Of a stretch of DNA of 64,000 bases, positions 1 through 10,255 are shown piece by piece. The first letter of the stretch is position 1; each line of letters starts with the position of its first letter. The stretch comes from Piromyces finnis (lineage: Eukaryota; Neocallimastigomycota; Neocallimastigomycetes; Neocallimastigales; Neocallimastigaceae). The notes beneath the pieces are model-generated. The model made no database searches and was not told the DNA's origin. It worked only from the letters and a program-made list of their open reading frames with translations. The stretch spans positions 2,073,001 to 2,137,000 of the forward strand of contig MCFH01000001.1 of assembly GCA_002104945.1 (NCBI GenBank), given 5' to 3'. The position numbers were made by a program, and so were the translations under genes.

Positions 1-257
1 TAATAATAATAAAAAAAATATCGTTATACATATAATAAAATTTCGCATTTGCAATATCACTAAATTTTAATCCCTAAAATAATAATAATAATAATAATAA
101 TAAATATACTTTTTTAAAAGTATAATAAAACATAGTTTAATATATATAAAAATACTATGTTAACAATAAATAATATATAAATTTAATTTAAGAAAAATAT
201 ATATAAATTAAAAGGAAAGTAAACCATATTAAATCATAAAAAATAAAGTAAATAAAA

Positions 258-1703
258 ATGGATGGAATTTTATATGATTATGCAAATAAGGCATTTGAAA
301 AATTTCCTTATACCGATAATTCACAAAATACTCCAGAATATGTTTTAGAACAACTTAAAAAAGCACAAGAAAAAAATTATTTCGTAACTCCAGGACATAG
401 TGGATATTTTGACTGGATTTTTAGTAAGGGAACAAATATGACTTGTTATGCAGAGTATTTAGCAGGCCTTTCAAAAGAAGATTATGTAGGAAGTAAAATT
501 GATCTTGTTAGAACAATTATATACTCATGTGCTAAACCACTTCAATCACCGTTCTTTTACTGGACCTTATTATTGCTTATTTTACACAAATTTAATTTTA
601 AAAAACCAGTAATGAAAATTATTTTAGCTCACTATGTATTACGTGCTATTGGTGATATATTAGATCAATTAAGTGGGTTAATGCCACTTTACTTTAGTCT
701 TGATGAAAATGGTAATTGCCGTAATAGTGTTGGAGCCGCAGAACAACATCCATTTAGATGGCTATTAACAAGGCAAATTGGTTGTATATTCTGGTATTTT
801 GGTGAAATATGCGGTGATTGGTATCCATTACTTAGAACAAGAGCTGTTGCAAGAGATCAAAAATCAATGATTTGGGTATATACATCTTGTGTATTGTTTA
901 ATTTATCAAAAATTACTTTGATATTTATTCAATTCTTCTTTTTGCCTGTAACTAAATTATACAAGTATAATGAGGAAACCAACTCATATTTATATGATAA
1001 CGATGAAAAAAATAAATTCTACAATAAATATTGGATTAATATTGGTGTCATTATTTTATGCTCTGTATTATACGATATTACAGTATTCTTTGTATTGAAA
1101 AGACAAATTTTCAGTAAAACAAAGAGTGACTTTGGATTCTTAAAGAAATTTAGAACCATTTCAGAATACAGAATTATCGTTTCCGTATTAATTTGTATCT
1201 TTTTATTACCAGTTATATTGGCTACTATTGTAATAAAATTCTACTTCTATAATAAAAAGGACATGAAGAATTTAAATTTCTCATTTGAAGATATTAGAAC
1301 ATTAATTGTTAATGTTCAATACTTTATGATTTTCATTGATCAAATCATGTTATTCCGTTCAAGAGATGACTCTAGTATGGGTGAAACTACTAGTATGACT
1401 ACTGGAGGCGGTTATAATACTAATAACTTTAGTAGTAATAATTTTAGTAGTAACAACTTTAGTAGTAATAACTCTAACCAATATGTTAAACCATACAACA
1501 TTGACTCTAAGTTATATTACACCAACTTGAATAGTTTAAATAGTAATATGGCACAAAGCAATACAACACAATTCGGTTATTCAAATAATAATAATAGTAA
1601 CTTTGGAAGAAATAATAGCAACTATTCAGGTAGAAATAATACAATAGCAAATTATGATGACTATAATGGAACGGCTAATGAATGGAATTATTTAAGAAAA
1701 TAA
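258..1703 (+). CDS. Multipass membrane protein, unknown function (paralogue 1), intronless
   Basis: A 481-residue open frame with no intron. The first ~40 residues are soluble. About seven hydrophobic segments follow, roughly at residues 88-110, 116-145, 168-190, 205-228, 255-275, 302-325 and 352-370. The tail after residue 375 is Asn/Ser-rich with tandem NNFSS units. Conserved polar motifs between segments include GDWYPLLRTRAVARDQ, which is kept in the paralogue at 19724-21192 (GDWYPLLRTKAVARD). I do not recognise the family. The topology suggests an integral membrane protein, possibly lineage-specific to anaerobic fungi; that is inference. The ATG at 258 is the first in the frame and follows an A-rich leader. 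The gene lies next to the repeat island beginning near 2.9 kb. Confidence 0.85.
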   Translation: MDGILYDYANKAFEKFPYTDNSQNTPEYVLEQLKKAQEKNYFVTPGHSGYFDWIFSKGTNMTCYAEYLAGLSKEDYVGSKIDLVRTIIYSCAKPLQSPFFYWTLLLLILHKFNFKKPVMKIILAHYVLRAIGDILDQLSGLMPLYFSLDENGNCRNSVGAAEQHPFRWLLTRQIGCIFWYFGEICGDWYPLLRTRAVARDQKSMIWVYTSCVLFNLSKITLIFIQFFFLPVTKLYKYNEETNSYLYDNDEKNKFYNKYWINIGVIILCSVLYDITVFFVLKRQIFSKTKSDFGFLKKFRTISEYRIIVSVLICIFLLPVILATIVIKFYFYNKKDMKNLNFSFEDIRTLIVNVQYFMIFIDQIMLFRSRDDSSMGETTSMTTGGGYNTNNFSSNNFSSNNFSSNNSNQYVKPYNIDSKLYYTNLNSLNSNMAQSNTTQFGYSNNNNSNFGRNNSNYSGRNNTIANYDDYNGTANEWNYLRK

Positions 1704-2949
1704 ATTTAAAATTGTATATAAAAAATATTGTAAAAAAAATTTAAAAAAAAAAAAAATCAAATAATCCATTTTTTAGAACTTTTCCATTAATTATAATATT
1801 CATTAAAATTTTTAAATTAAGTAATATGTAAAATTAGAAATTAATAATAGTAATATATGTTATATATATATATTTTTTTCCATTTAAAAAAAATAAATAG
1901 TAATAAAAAAAAAATAAAGATAAAAAAAAATAGTAAAAGAATAACATTTTTGTATTAATATTAATATCTTTGAAAGTATTAATTATTAATAAAATGATTT
2001 TTATTCATACTATAATTATAACAACAAAAAATAACCATATCAAATTAAAAAAAAAAAAAAAAAAAAAAAAATTTTGTAAATAGATGGTTATTAAATATAA
2101 ATTTTATATATAATGAAAAAAATAAAAAATGAAATTAGAAATCCAGCAATAATAATGTACATTTTAAAATAATAAATAATATAAAATAAAAAAAATTAAA
2201 AACAAAATTAAAAATAATAAATTTTAAAAATTTAAAGGTGTGTGAATTCATTAAAAGAATTTATAATAAAAAAAAAAAAAATAATATAGGGATAAAGGTA
2301 TAAGTTATAAAAAAAAAAAATTTTGTAAAAAAAAAAAAAAGACATTATAGCAAAAATAAAACTTCTTTCCCCGAGCAAATCATTATTGAATATTTCTTTT
2401 CTGAAACAGGATATAGAAAAAGATAAATATTTGATTAGGAGTGATAATTTTAAAAGTGTTTGTATAGGTATACATACTATATTTTTCTTTCACCTACAAT
2501 TTATTTTAAATATTAGTTGTTTTTTTTTTTTTTACCACCACTTTATAAAATTTACAATTTTAAGTTTGATTCTGTAGTATTCAATATTGTTTTTTTTTAA
2601 GAATATCTTTGATTTTGCTTTTTATTTTATACTTTACTTATTTAGACATTTATTAAATATGTTGTTTACTTATTTTCTTAGTTCTTTGCACCTTTTACTT
2701 TTTATTTAATTAGTTAGGAAGATTTGTTTTCAGTTAGCTTATTGTTCATTTAAATCTTGAATTTGTTATGGGTTCACATTACTTTTTTTCATTTATTTCA
2801 TTTATCTTAGAAGATTACGTCAAAAGTAAAATAAAATATAAGAATATAAAATATAAATGCTTAATATTTTTGTCGATTAAAAGAAATAATGAATACTATT
2901 TATTATAAATATAATTATAATAATTTATAAATTCAACTGTTAATACAAC
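1704..2949. other. Intergenic AT-rich stretch
   Basis: Homopolymer A/T runs and no convincing coding frame. The last ~130 bases (about 2815-2949) resemble 15755-15920 on the same strand, sharing blocks such as agattaaaagaaataatgaa and the following aattataataatttataaattc. This is a diverged direct repeat that brackets the whole Rpn/LINE island. Confidence 0.6.
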
Positions 2950-3359
2950 ATGCTTATTAAAATATAACTATTTATTAAATATTAAAAAGCATAATAAATT
3001 ATATTTTTAATATTTATATTATTCAATCAGTCAAATAATGAATAAAAATGTATAAATAATGAAATTGAACATTATGTAATTACAATGGCAATATACAAAG
3101 CAATATTGTTATGTTATGTATGTAAATATATTTTTCACTCTGTTTTTATAATAAATAATAATATTATTATTATTTTATTCTTATTATTTAATAGAATAGA
3201 ATTAATGTAATCAAAATAATAATTAAGAAATTCATGCATATAAAATATTTTATAAACGAACATTTAAAATTTATAATATTATTTTTTATTTATTTATTCG
3301 TTTATTTTTTTGTGAATGATAAGAAAAATAAAATACATATACATATTCATAGTATAAAT
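2950..3359 (+). repeat. Rpn unit A, distal 5' flank
   Basis: Near-identical to 11010-11453 in unit B, starting at the shared ttattaaaatataactattt. Unit B carries about 33 extra bases near 11127-11160 and scattered substitutions. The right-hand part (from 3260) recurs again at 13541. The block is interrupted at 3359/3360 by the insertion described next and resumes at 4526. Confidence 0.85.
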
Positions 3360-4010
3360 TGATAACGGATTGGTAGTTATATTACAACTTTTTAACTACT
3401 TCTTCTGTTATCTTATATTGTTTTATCTCGACAGCTATTGTACGAGCTTTAACAATATCTACTAGTTTTATTAATTTATTTTAAGTTATTTTATAATTTT
3501 AATAGTTTTATTATTTTAATAATATTTATATAGAATAATAACACCAGATTTATTCTATAAAATATTATTTATTATTAACACAATAATTACAAATTAGACA
3601 AGTTTAATTTCGTTTTTATATTTTCTTTTATTTATTGTTCTTACGCTCTTTTTAACAATAATTTTTATTATATAAAAACTTATTTTTTGTCTTTTAAATA
3701 TTATTATGTATTCACTAATTAATTATATTAACTATTATTAAAATTTAACTTATTATTAGTAATCTAAGTCTTCTCATTTTCTACTAAAAATTATTATTAT
3801 TCTTTATAATAAAAATTATTTTTATAATTTAACCCAATCAAATATATAAATTTATAAAATATTTGATTTTATGTAAATTATATTTTTATAATAAACTATA
3901 TAAAATTATTTAATAATTATTTTATAATAAAAATTTCTACTAATATCAAATGTATAATATATTTATAATTATTATTTATCAAAATATATATTTCGTTCCA
4001 GTTTTTATCC

Positions 4011-4060
4011 TGGTTGTTAAGGCGTTTCCTTAGCATACATAAGGCTTCTGGTTCGACCCC
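4011..4060 (+). other. Degenerate tRNA-like (A-box/B-box) segment
   Basis: TGGTTGTTAAGG (4011-4022) resembles a tRNA-Ser/Leu D-arm/A-box. CCTTA-GCATACA-TAAGG (4028-4044) forms a perfect 5-bp stem with a 7-nt loop at the anticodon-arm position. GGTTCGACCCC (4050-4060) fits the B-box consensus. The T-stem does not pair and U33 is missing, so this is not a functional tRNA. It may be the head of a tRNA-derived SINE. Confidence 0.35.
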
Positions 4061-4395
4061 GCAGATGTCAGTGCCTGTGGATTTTCCCACTGGGTTTGCC
4101 ATGGGTTGGGTTATGATATTCAGGTAAGTATAAATGAACTTTCTAATTTACTACTATGATAATAACACTCGTCTAGCCGGCCTGAGAGGGTCTAGTGTAC
4201 ATGGTACATTCCAAATTAGAACTTAATAAGTGGTGACTTAGGCTATGCCAAAAACACATAATATTCCTTAATCAATTTAAGTGTAAACATTAGGGGGCGG
4301 TTGACACGTGATCAAATTGACTATAAGAGGCTTAGCATTGTAGTTGTGAAATATCGTACAACGACATGCATCTAATGTACATGGATTAAGTGAGC

Positions 4396-4433
4396 GTCGA
4401 AGCTGAAGAAACAGTATGACAGACCAGGAGGGT
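4396..4433 (+). other. Fragment resembling LINE ORF2 3' end
   Basis: The bases around gctgaagaaacag match, on the opposite strand, the end of the LINE ORF2 at about 6660-6700. Translation gives VEAEETV-stop-QTRR against the LINE's NAEETVRQARR. A stop codon replaces an Arg codon, so the fragment is not coding. It suggests the insertion shares ancestry with, or borrowed, a LINE 3' end. Confidence 0.5.
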
Positions 4434-4525
4434 CACAACCACCTAGCAATAGGAATGAGCCAACGTTTCTCTAAGAACCACCATTGGAGCTAACTCTGAT
4501 CGATGGGAGAAATGCACTCGGAAGT

Positions 4526-5077
4526 TAAATATATAATGAACTATATAAATAAAATATAATAAAATAAAAGTTAACCATTATAAAATTAATTATAATATTA
4601 AATAAATATAATCATTGTAATTTATTTCATTTACTTAAAAGTAAATATTTTTTTTTTTTTTTGATTATTATATATATATAATAAATATAATAAATTCAAT
4701 TAATACTTTAATTTACTATTTTATTTATAATAATTTATAATATAAAATAAATTATATTTAAAATTAAAGCAAAAACTTTTTATTGTCTTTCGTCTTTAAT
4801 AAATGAAAATGATGGTGGTTAAGTTTAAACCATTAAATTACTAATGAATAAATATTAAATAAATAAATAAGTAAATAAATAAATAAGTATAAATTAGAAT
4901 TTTTGATCAAAATAAATTTTTATTATCTCTAAATTTTATTTTTAATTTCGTAGTATTATTTATTTAAAATACTAAGAAATAAGAAGTAAAAGAAAAAAGA
5001 AAGAAAAGAAAAAAGAAAGAAAAGAAAAAAGAAGTAAAAGAAAAAAGAAAGAAAAGAAAAAAGAAAGAAAAGAAGAA
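4526..5077 (+). repeat. Rpn unit A proximal 5' flank with polypurine leader
   Basis: Nearly identical to 11449-11967 (B) and, inverted, to 14992-15388 (C). From about 4972 to the ATG it is almost pure purine, built of variable units like aagaaagaaaagaaa. The tract is longer in A (about 105 nt) than in B (about 70 nt) or C (about 68 nt). Stop codons lie upstream of this tract in frame, so the ATG at 5078 is the likely start. Confidence 0.8.
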
Positions 5078-6376
5078 ATGGACTATCTAAGTTATTGTAA
5101 TAGAAGAGTCATTACTATAAAACCAACTGTCAATATTGTTTTTAAAAGACTATTTGGTAATGAAAAGAATAAAGATATTTTGGTTCATTTTTTAAATAGT
5201 GTATTGAAGTATTATGGTCATTCTGATTTTAATGTTAACAATGTTAAATTTATTGATGAAAAATTGAGGGCAGATGATTTAGAAGAAAATTTCCCAAATG
5301 CTGATATATTAGTAAGTAAATTTAAAAGATTAACAAAAGAGAATGACGAAGAACTCGTAAATATAGAAATTCATGTTTCAAATGTAAGTAGCAGGTTATA
5401 TCGATCTGAATTTTATGCTTCAAGATTAATGACTCAATCTGTATTTAAAGGACAGAAATATGGAAATATTCCAGAAATCATTATGCTTAATATATTAGAT
5501 TATATAATGTTTGACGATAGAATCGGCTATAGATACTTTCCTAGAAATGGTGTAGCTTTTTATAAAGGAAAGTTTTATCAAAATGTCAATGAAAAGTTAT
5601 ACGACAAAAAAATGAACATTCTCACTGACAAAAATGGTAATGATATAATAATGGATAATGACGATTTTGATTTTAATTGTCAATTATCAACAATTCACTT
5701 TATTGAATTACCTAAATTTAAAACTAAGAATGAAAACAATAATGACAATAATGTTAACAACAATGATATTTTAGATAATTCATTAAATAATGATAACAAA
5801 GATGATGATAATAGCGATGAAGACTTAAATCTATGGATCCAATTTTTAAATAATCCAAATGATCCAATATTCAGAAAAGAAGACACAAAAGATATATACA
5901 AAAAAGCAAGATTTGAATTATTATTTTTACAAGATGATGAAAAATTTGAAAAAGAATATTGGTATAGAATAGATTCAATAATAACAGAAAAATCAATTCG
6001 AGAGCATGATAAAAGAAAATATTTAAAAGAAGGAAGAGAAGAAGGAGAAGAAATTGAAGAAAAGAAAGGAATAATAAAAGGAAGAAAAGAAGGAGAAGAA
6101 ATTGGAATAAGAAAAAGTCAAATTAAAACTACATTTAAATTATTCCATTCAAATTTAGATTCATCTTTTATTAAAACATTATCTGAACTTCCAGAAAATG
6201 AAATAAACATTATTGATGAATTCTTAAAGAAATCTGAACGTAATGCTACGGATTTAGCCGAAAAATTAAATATTGATGCCAATTTTATTTATGAAACTTG
6301 TGATTCTTTTAAACTTTCCTATAATACATCTAATGAAGATGATGAAAGTAAAAATAGTAAAAAAATAAAAATTTAA
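5078..6376 (+). CDS. Rpn-family PD-(D/E)XK nuclease / putative transposase, copy A
   Basis: A single 432-residue exon. The N-terminal ~160 residues match the Rpn/PDDEXK_2 'recombination-promoting nuclease' family, common in gut bacteria. Features are an FKRLFG-like start, Asp76 in NADILV, then the strand VNIEIHVSN (Glu97), and the typical RSEFYASRLMTQSVFKGQKY followed by PEIIMLNIL. The usual third catalytic position of the E-x-Q type reads His99 here. A eukaryote-style Asn/Asp-rich insert occupies about residues 217-250. A Glu/Lys/Arg/Gly coiled stretch (KEGREEGEE) near 320-350 is typical of the family's C-terminal part. It differs from copy B at three residues. In bacteria the family promotes RecA-independent recombination; its role in a fungus is unknown. 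A bacterial origin is inference. Confidence 0.85.
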   Translation: MDYLSYCNRRVITIKPTVNIVFKRLFGNEKNKDILVHFLNSVLKYYGHSDFNVNNVKFIDEKLRADDLEENFPNADILVSKFKRLTKENDEELVNIEIHVSNVSSRLYRSEFYASRLMTQSVFKGQKYGNIPEIIMLNILDYIMFDDRIGYRYFPRNGVAFYKGKFYQNVNEKLYDKKMNILTDKNGNDIIMDNDDFDFNCQLSTIHFIELPKFKTKNENNNDNNVNNNDILDNSLNNDNKDDDNSDEDLNLWIQFLNNPNDPIFRKEDTKDIYKKARFELLFLQDDEKFEKEYWYRIDSIITEKSIREHDKRKYLKEGREEGEEIEEKKGIIKGRKEGEEIGIRKSQIKTTFKLFHSNLDSSFIKTLSELPENEINIIDEFLKKSERNATDLAEKLNIDANFIYETCDSFKLSYNTSNEDDESKNSKKIKI

Positions 6377-6655
6377 TATTCTTAATTTTTATTATTAATT
6401 TAATTAAGATTATAATACATGTAATATATAAAATTAAAAATAAAAATAAAAATAAAAATAAAAAAAAAAAAAAAAAATGTTTAAATAAACACAAATTAAT
6501 AAAAATTGGGTATAATGTATTCTAGTAATTTTAATTAAAGTAAGAAAGCCACTATTATACTAAAGTATAATAATTGTAATTGACTTCCAATGGGACACTG
6601 AGCCGAAGATCAAAATTTTATCATTGGACAAAATTATGATCTCCATTGGTTGCGC
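6377..6655 (+). repeat. Rpn unit A 3' flank running into LINE 3' end
   Basis: Matches 13267-13540 almost base for base, differing mainly in A-run length near 6463. The shared segment extends about 80 bases into the LINE (up to ttgcgc at 6655). The duplication therefore copied the Rpn gene together with a piece of the LINE already sitting downstream. Confidence 0.85.
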
Positions 6656-9600
6656 CGGTCCTCCTGGCCTGTCTTACTGTTTCTTCAGCATTGACGCTCT
6701 TGGATGTTGCTTCAAATCTTTTGAACATTGACCATTGCTGGCCAATAGCAAAAGGCATGATTTTGGTTAGAAGTTCCGCTGTTACTGTCAAGAATGGTGT
6801 TCCTTCGTTAGTGCCATATTGAATCTGACACTTGCAAAGTTCTTTCCATTCCCTTGAATTGTAATTGATATTGTTAAAACTTCTTCCCCCAAGAAGGAAT
6901 TTAAATATTTTACTGCACACACTAGAATAATCATACACATTAATATTCACCGGATTATTAGAACTATCACTATCATTAACTAAATTACTATCTAAATTAG
7001 AATTATTATCTTCACTATTGCTATCATTACTAATATTATTATTTCTATTACTACTATTGTTATTATTACTATTGTTATTATTACTATTGTTATTATTACT
7101 ATTGTTATTATTACTATTGTTATTATTACTATTGTTATTATTACTATTGTTATTATTATTATTGTTATTATTATTATTGTTATTATTACTATTAATGTTA
7201 TTACTATCTCTACTGATATTAATATTTTCATTATTATTGATAGGACTATTGGAATTACGTTGACTGAAAAAATTTAATAGCTGGACTATAGAATCATAAT
7301 GTTTAGTACGGATATCTCTAAATGTTGGAAAATCTAATAACCAATGCTTAATACTTTGAACACCACACTTGCAACATGGACAGTAGTTAGGACAAACTGG
7401 ATCAACAAATTTAGTAGCTTTTGCAACTCTAGAATCCAATTTGTATCCGCTTTTTGCTTTCAATAACCAGTAGAAGCCATAGGCAAACTCTGGGTATTCA
7501 TAACATAATTTGATAAAATCTTTAGTTTCAATAAATTTATTATCATCATAATATTGCGCTTTGATTAAATTCCCTTTGAGATCTTTCCAATAAAAGTTTT
7601 TAACTGCTTTACCATCTCCATGTTTCTTTAATTTTTTATCAAGTGTCCTACTTGATTTGCACCATGTATATTTTCTAAATTTAAGAATGTAATTGACAAG
7701 GTATGAGATAATACAATTGGAGTTTTTCCATTTGTTAAAACATCTAACCTGAGCTAACGCACATTTGGCTGACAATGGAGGAATATTCAAATCTTTTGAG
7801 ATAGAGTATAAAGATATAAACGATATAGCTTTATGAACTCCTGCAACCCAATCGTATTCCTATGTTAACATGCTTCTGAGCAATTCTAGACCTAGCTTTG
7901 TTGGATCCAAGTAATGGTGTAAAGTATGAAACTCTGCTAATTACTTGTGAGTTAAGTACTAGCTTTTTGAAAGGAATAGGAATATTAGGATTTATTAAGA
8001 ATTTACTGACTGAAAAGAGTCCTTTCAAAACTTTGTTATTAAGAGTTTTAATAATTGGTTTAAGGGACAGATTCTTATCAAACGGAACACCAAGATAAGT
8101 GTAGCAATCAGTAGTTGGAATGGGTTTTCCTGCTAAATAAAATGTTGGATCTTTCTTGTTCTGATTTTCTATTGATTCAGGACGAACCACCATCATTGAA
8201 CATTTCTGAATACCAATTTCCATTTCATTATACAAAGCCCATTCATCAACTCTTTTTAGCATCTTTTTTAAGCATCCTCATGATGAAGCACAAATAACTA
8301 TATCATCTGCAAAAAGCCCACCACAGCATCGAGTGTCACCTAAATTGACTCCTAGATCTTCGCACTCTCTAAATATATCATTAATAAAGAGATTAAAGAG
8401 AATAGGAGAAAGTGGGCAACCTTGACGGACTCCTTTCTTCACATCAAAAGATTTCGAGAATTGTCCATCTAATTTGACATTAGCCTTAGATGTTAAATAT
8501 AAATTTTTGATAAATTGTAAACTCTTATCTCGGATTCCTAAACAATCTATATCATAAATTTTTTCTTTTTTAAATCTCTTATACAACTTCATTTTGATTT
8601 TTCGAAGATTAAAAATTTGTTGTGAAATATGAAATGAAAACTTTATAACATTATTTGCTGAGGTAATACTGAGCTCGTCTGCAATTGAAAAAGCAGTTGA
8701 AGTAAACTCTTTGGAAAGTTCATCTGTAGAAACATTAGGATCGTTGAGTTTTGCTGAAAGTATTTGGAATTTATTATGACTGAGAATAGATTCCTTTTCC
8801 TCAATACATTTTAATCTATTCCATTTCAGAATTTTCTTAGGAACATTAAAGTCATTAGAAAAATCTTCCATAGGAATAATTTTACCATTAATAAGAAGTG
8901 GCTTATGGTCTGATACAGGATAAAAATTATTTATAAATGATCCTGAGTGAATAAGATTTTTCATCTTCGAATTGATAAGAGCATGATCAATGTCGGAAGA
9001 TTGATCACCACGAGTCCAAGAGATAGTAGACCCTCTAAGCGGAAGAATTTCCCAATCTCTTAATCCATTAGTTGGTAACCAGTTGGATAATTTTACTTTA
9101 GACATATTAAAATCACCAACAAGAATCGATGGATGGGATGAATGAGTTTGTAACCACAAGCGAACTTCTAACTTTGCATGATCAACATAGATGTTGTGAT
9201 GACTATGAGGCATATAAACATTTCCAATCGAACATTTGAATCTATTCCAAAGACTAAAAGTATAAATAGAAATAATATACTTTCCAGAGAAGTTTTCAAA
9301 TGAGACTTGACACGAATTGTGAAAACCTAAATATAAGCCTCTCATTACAGGAACTGATTCATCAGCTTTCTTGAAAAAGGGCCTATAGTTTCGTAAAGTA
9401 ACACGACAAGGATACTCTGTATTCGATCCAGAACCATTACCAGTTTCTTGAAAACATAAAAATAATGGTTTGAAAACAACTGTGAAATAGCTAATACTAT
9501 CTCTCTTTTCGTGATTCCACCCATTGGTGTTCCAACTAAGACAAAAAGAAAAGTTATCAGGCTTGTTGGATGAGGAAGAATCGTTGCTATTATTATTATT

Positions 9601-9870
9601 ATTAAAGTCATCATTATTAATGGATGATACATCAAAGGAATAAGTTGAACTATTACTAGATGGCTGTGAAACTGAAGAACTATCAACTATTGAACTGTTA
9701 TCAGAGTTGATAAAACTATTAGAATTAATTGTTGAATGTTGAGATTGAAATTGTGTTTGTTGTAGATCAGGAATATTTTCATAATGAAAAACTTGTTGAA
9801 GATCTTGTTGAAGATCGGATTGTTGATGAGATTGTTGAACTGATTGTTGAATTGATTGTTGAATAGAATG
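6621..9870 (-). pseudogene. LINE ORF2 (endonuclease-reverse transcriptase), broken
   Basis: The frame is open from 9870 and begins with repeated Gln-Gln units and a Ser/Asn-rich stretch. An APE endonuclease follows: SWNTNGW near 9540, LFLCFQETGNG, ILVGDFNMSK near 9120, and YPVSDHKPLL near 8920. The reverse transcriptase then shows KGVRQGCPLSPILFNLFIND and FADD near 8300. A TGA at about 8277 interrupts the frame, which continues as LKRVDEWALYNEMEIGIQKC. A frameshift near 7850 leads to the last part, with a finger CPNYCPCCKCGVQSIKHWLL. A (NNNNS)n tract at 7050-7195 and a terminal EETVRQARRTG motif follow. Because of the TGA and the frameshift it cannot encode one intact protein. Confidence 0.85.
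7050..7195 (-). repeat. 15-bp tandem repeat encoding (NNNNS)n in LINE ORF2
   Basis: About ten near-perfect copies of a 15-bp unit (ttactattgttatta on the plus strand). They encode an Asn-Asn-Asn-Asn-Ser pentapeptide array between the zinc finger and the C-terminal domain of ORF2. The flanks grade into non-repetitive Asn/Ser/Asp-rich sequence. Confidence 0.9.
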
Positions 9871-9887
9871 TTAACATTTATTAGAAA

Positions 9888-10244
9888 CTAAAATTTTAAG
9901 TTTGAGTGAGGAAAAAGTGTATTTGTGATTCCTTCTACTACGAGCTGAAAAGGAAATTGAACTGAAAGTTTCTTCTTTAATATGTGTAAGATTTTAATAC
10001 AATCTTTCGATGAACCATGAACCTTGACTAAGAAAAAGTGATCATTGAAAGTCTGAAAATATTTAACACTAATAACTGAATTAAATTTATCTTCCAGAAT
10101 AACCTCGAGTTTTTCCCATAGCATATTAACTGACCATGATCAAATACCACGGATAAAGAAGGAGCGAATATCATCTAAGGGGATACCATAAGACCGGGTA
10201 CCATGTCTAATATAATTCTTATCTTTAATATAAAGGACTGACAT
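9888..10244 (-). pseudogene. LINE 5' ORF (ORF1-like), interrupted
   Basis: Starts at ATG 10244 (MSVLYIKDKNY) and would run about 118 residues to the stop at 9888. A TGA at 10140-10142 interrupts it. The downstream part (WEKLEVILEDKF...FLVKVHGSSKDCIKILH) has a mixed alpha/beta look reminiscent of a small RNA-binding fold, but I cannot assign a domain. No zinc knuckle is visible. It lies just upstream of, and in a different frame from, the Gln-rich start of ORF2. Confidence 0.55.
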
Positions 10245-10255
10245 GATAATTGATT

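Larger units (their letters stand above)
3360..4525 (+). mobile_element. 1,166-bp insertion with 5-bp TSD (TAAAT) inside Rpn unit A flank
   Basis: Units B (11449-11453) and the partial copy at 13634-13638 read straight through agtataaatatataatgaac with one TAAAT. Unit A has TAAAT at 3355-3359, then 1,166 extra bases, then TAAAT at 4526-4530. The left 630 bases are AT-rich. The right 540 bases (about 3990-4525) are markedly GC-richer than the surroundings and contain a tRNA-like stretch and a segment resembling the 3' end of LINE ORF2. I see no clear terminal inverted repeats and no long ORF. It could be a non-autonomous retroelement with a LINE-like 3' end, or nested fragments inserted together. 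The class is uncertain. Confidence 0.7.
6480..10255 (-). mobile_element. Decayed APE-RT non-LTR retrotransposon (LINE)
   Basis: On the minus strand the order is: short ORF1-like segment (9888-10244), Gln-rich linker, apurinic endonuclease domain, reverse transcriptase, Cys/His finger and C-terminal domain. This is the layout of an L1/Tad-type element. Base composition is clearly less AT-biased than the host DNA. Ends are approximate: the 3' end lies somewhere in 6480-6600 and the 5' end near 10255, and no target duplication was found. Inactivating lesions are few (TGA in ORF1, TGA after the RT FADD motif, a frameshift near 7850), so insertion was probably recent. Confidence 0.85.

Noticed and set aside
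2386-2577. 63-codon plus-strand frame
   Set aside because: Phe/Ile/Asn-rich, crosses a long T run, no homology or splice context; expected by chance in such DNA.
3917-4102. Minus-strand frame starting MANPVGKSTGTDICG
   Set aside because: Lies inside the 1,166-bp insertion over the tRNA-like segment; the second half is AT-rich junk. More likely element DNA than a gene.
6992-7263. Ile/Val- and Leu-rich frames on both strands
   Set aside because: Frame shadows of the (NNNNS)n repeat in LINE ORF2.
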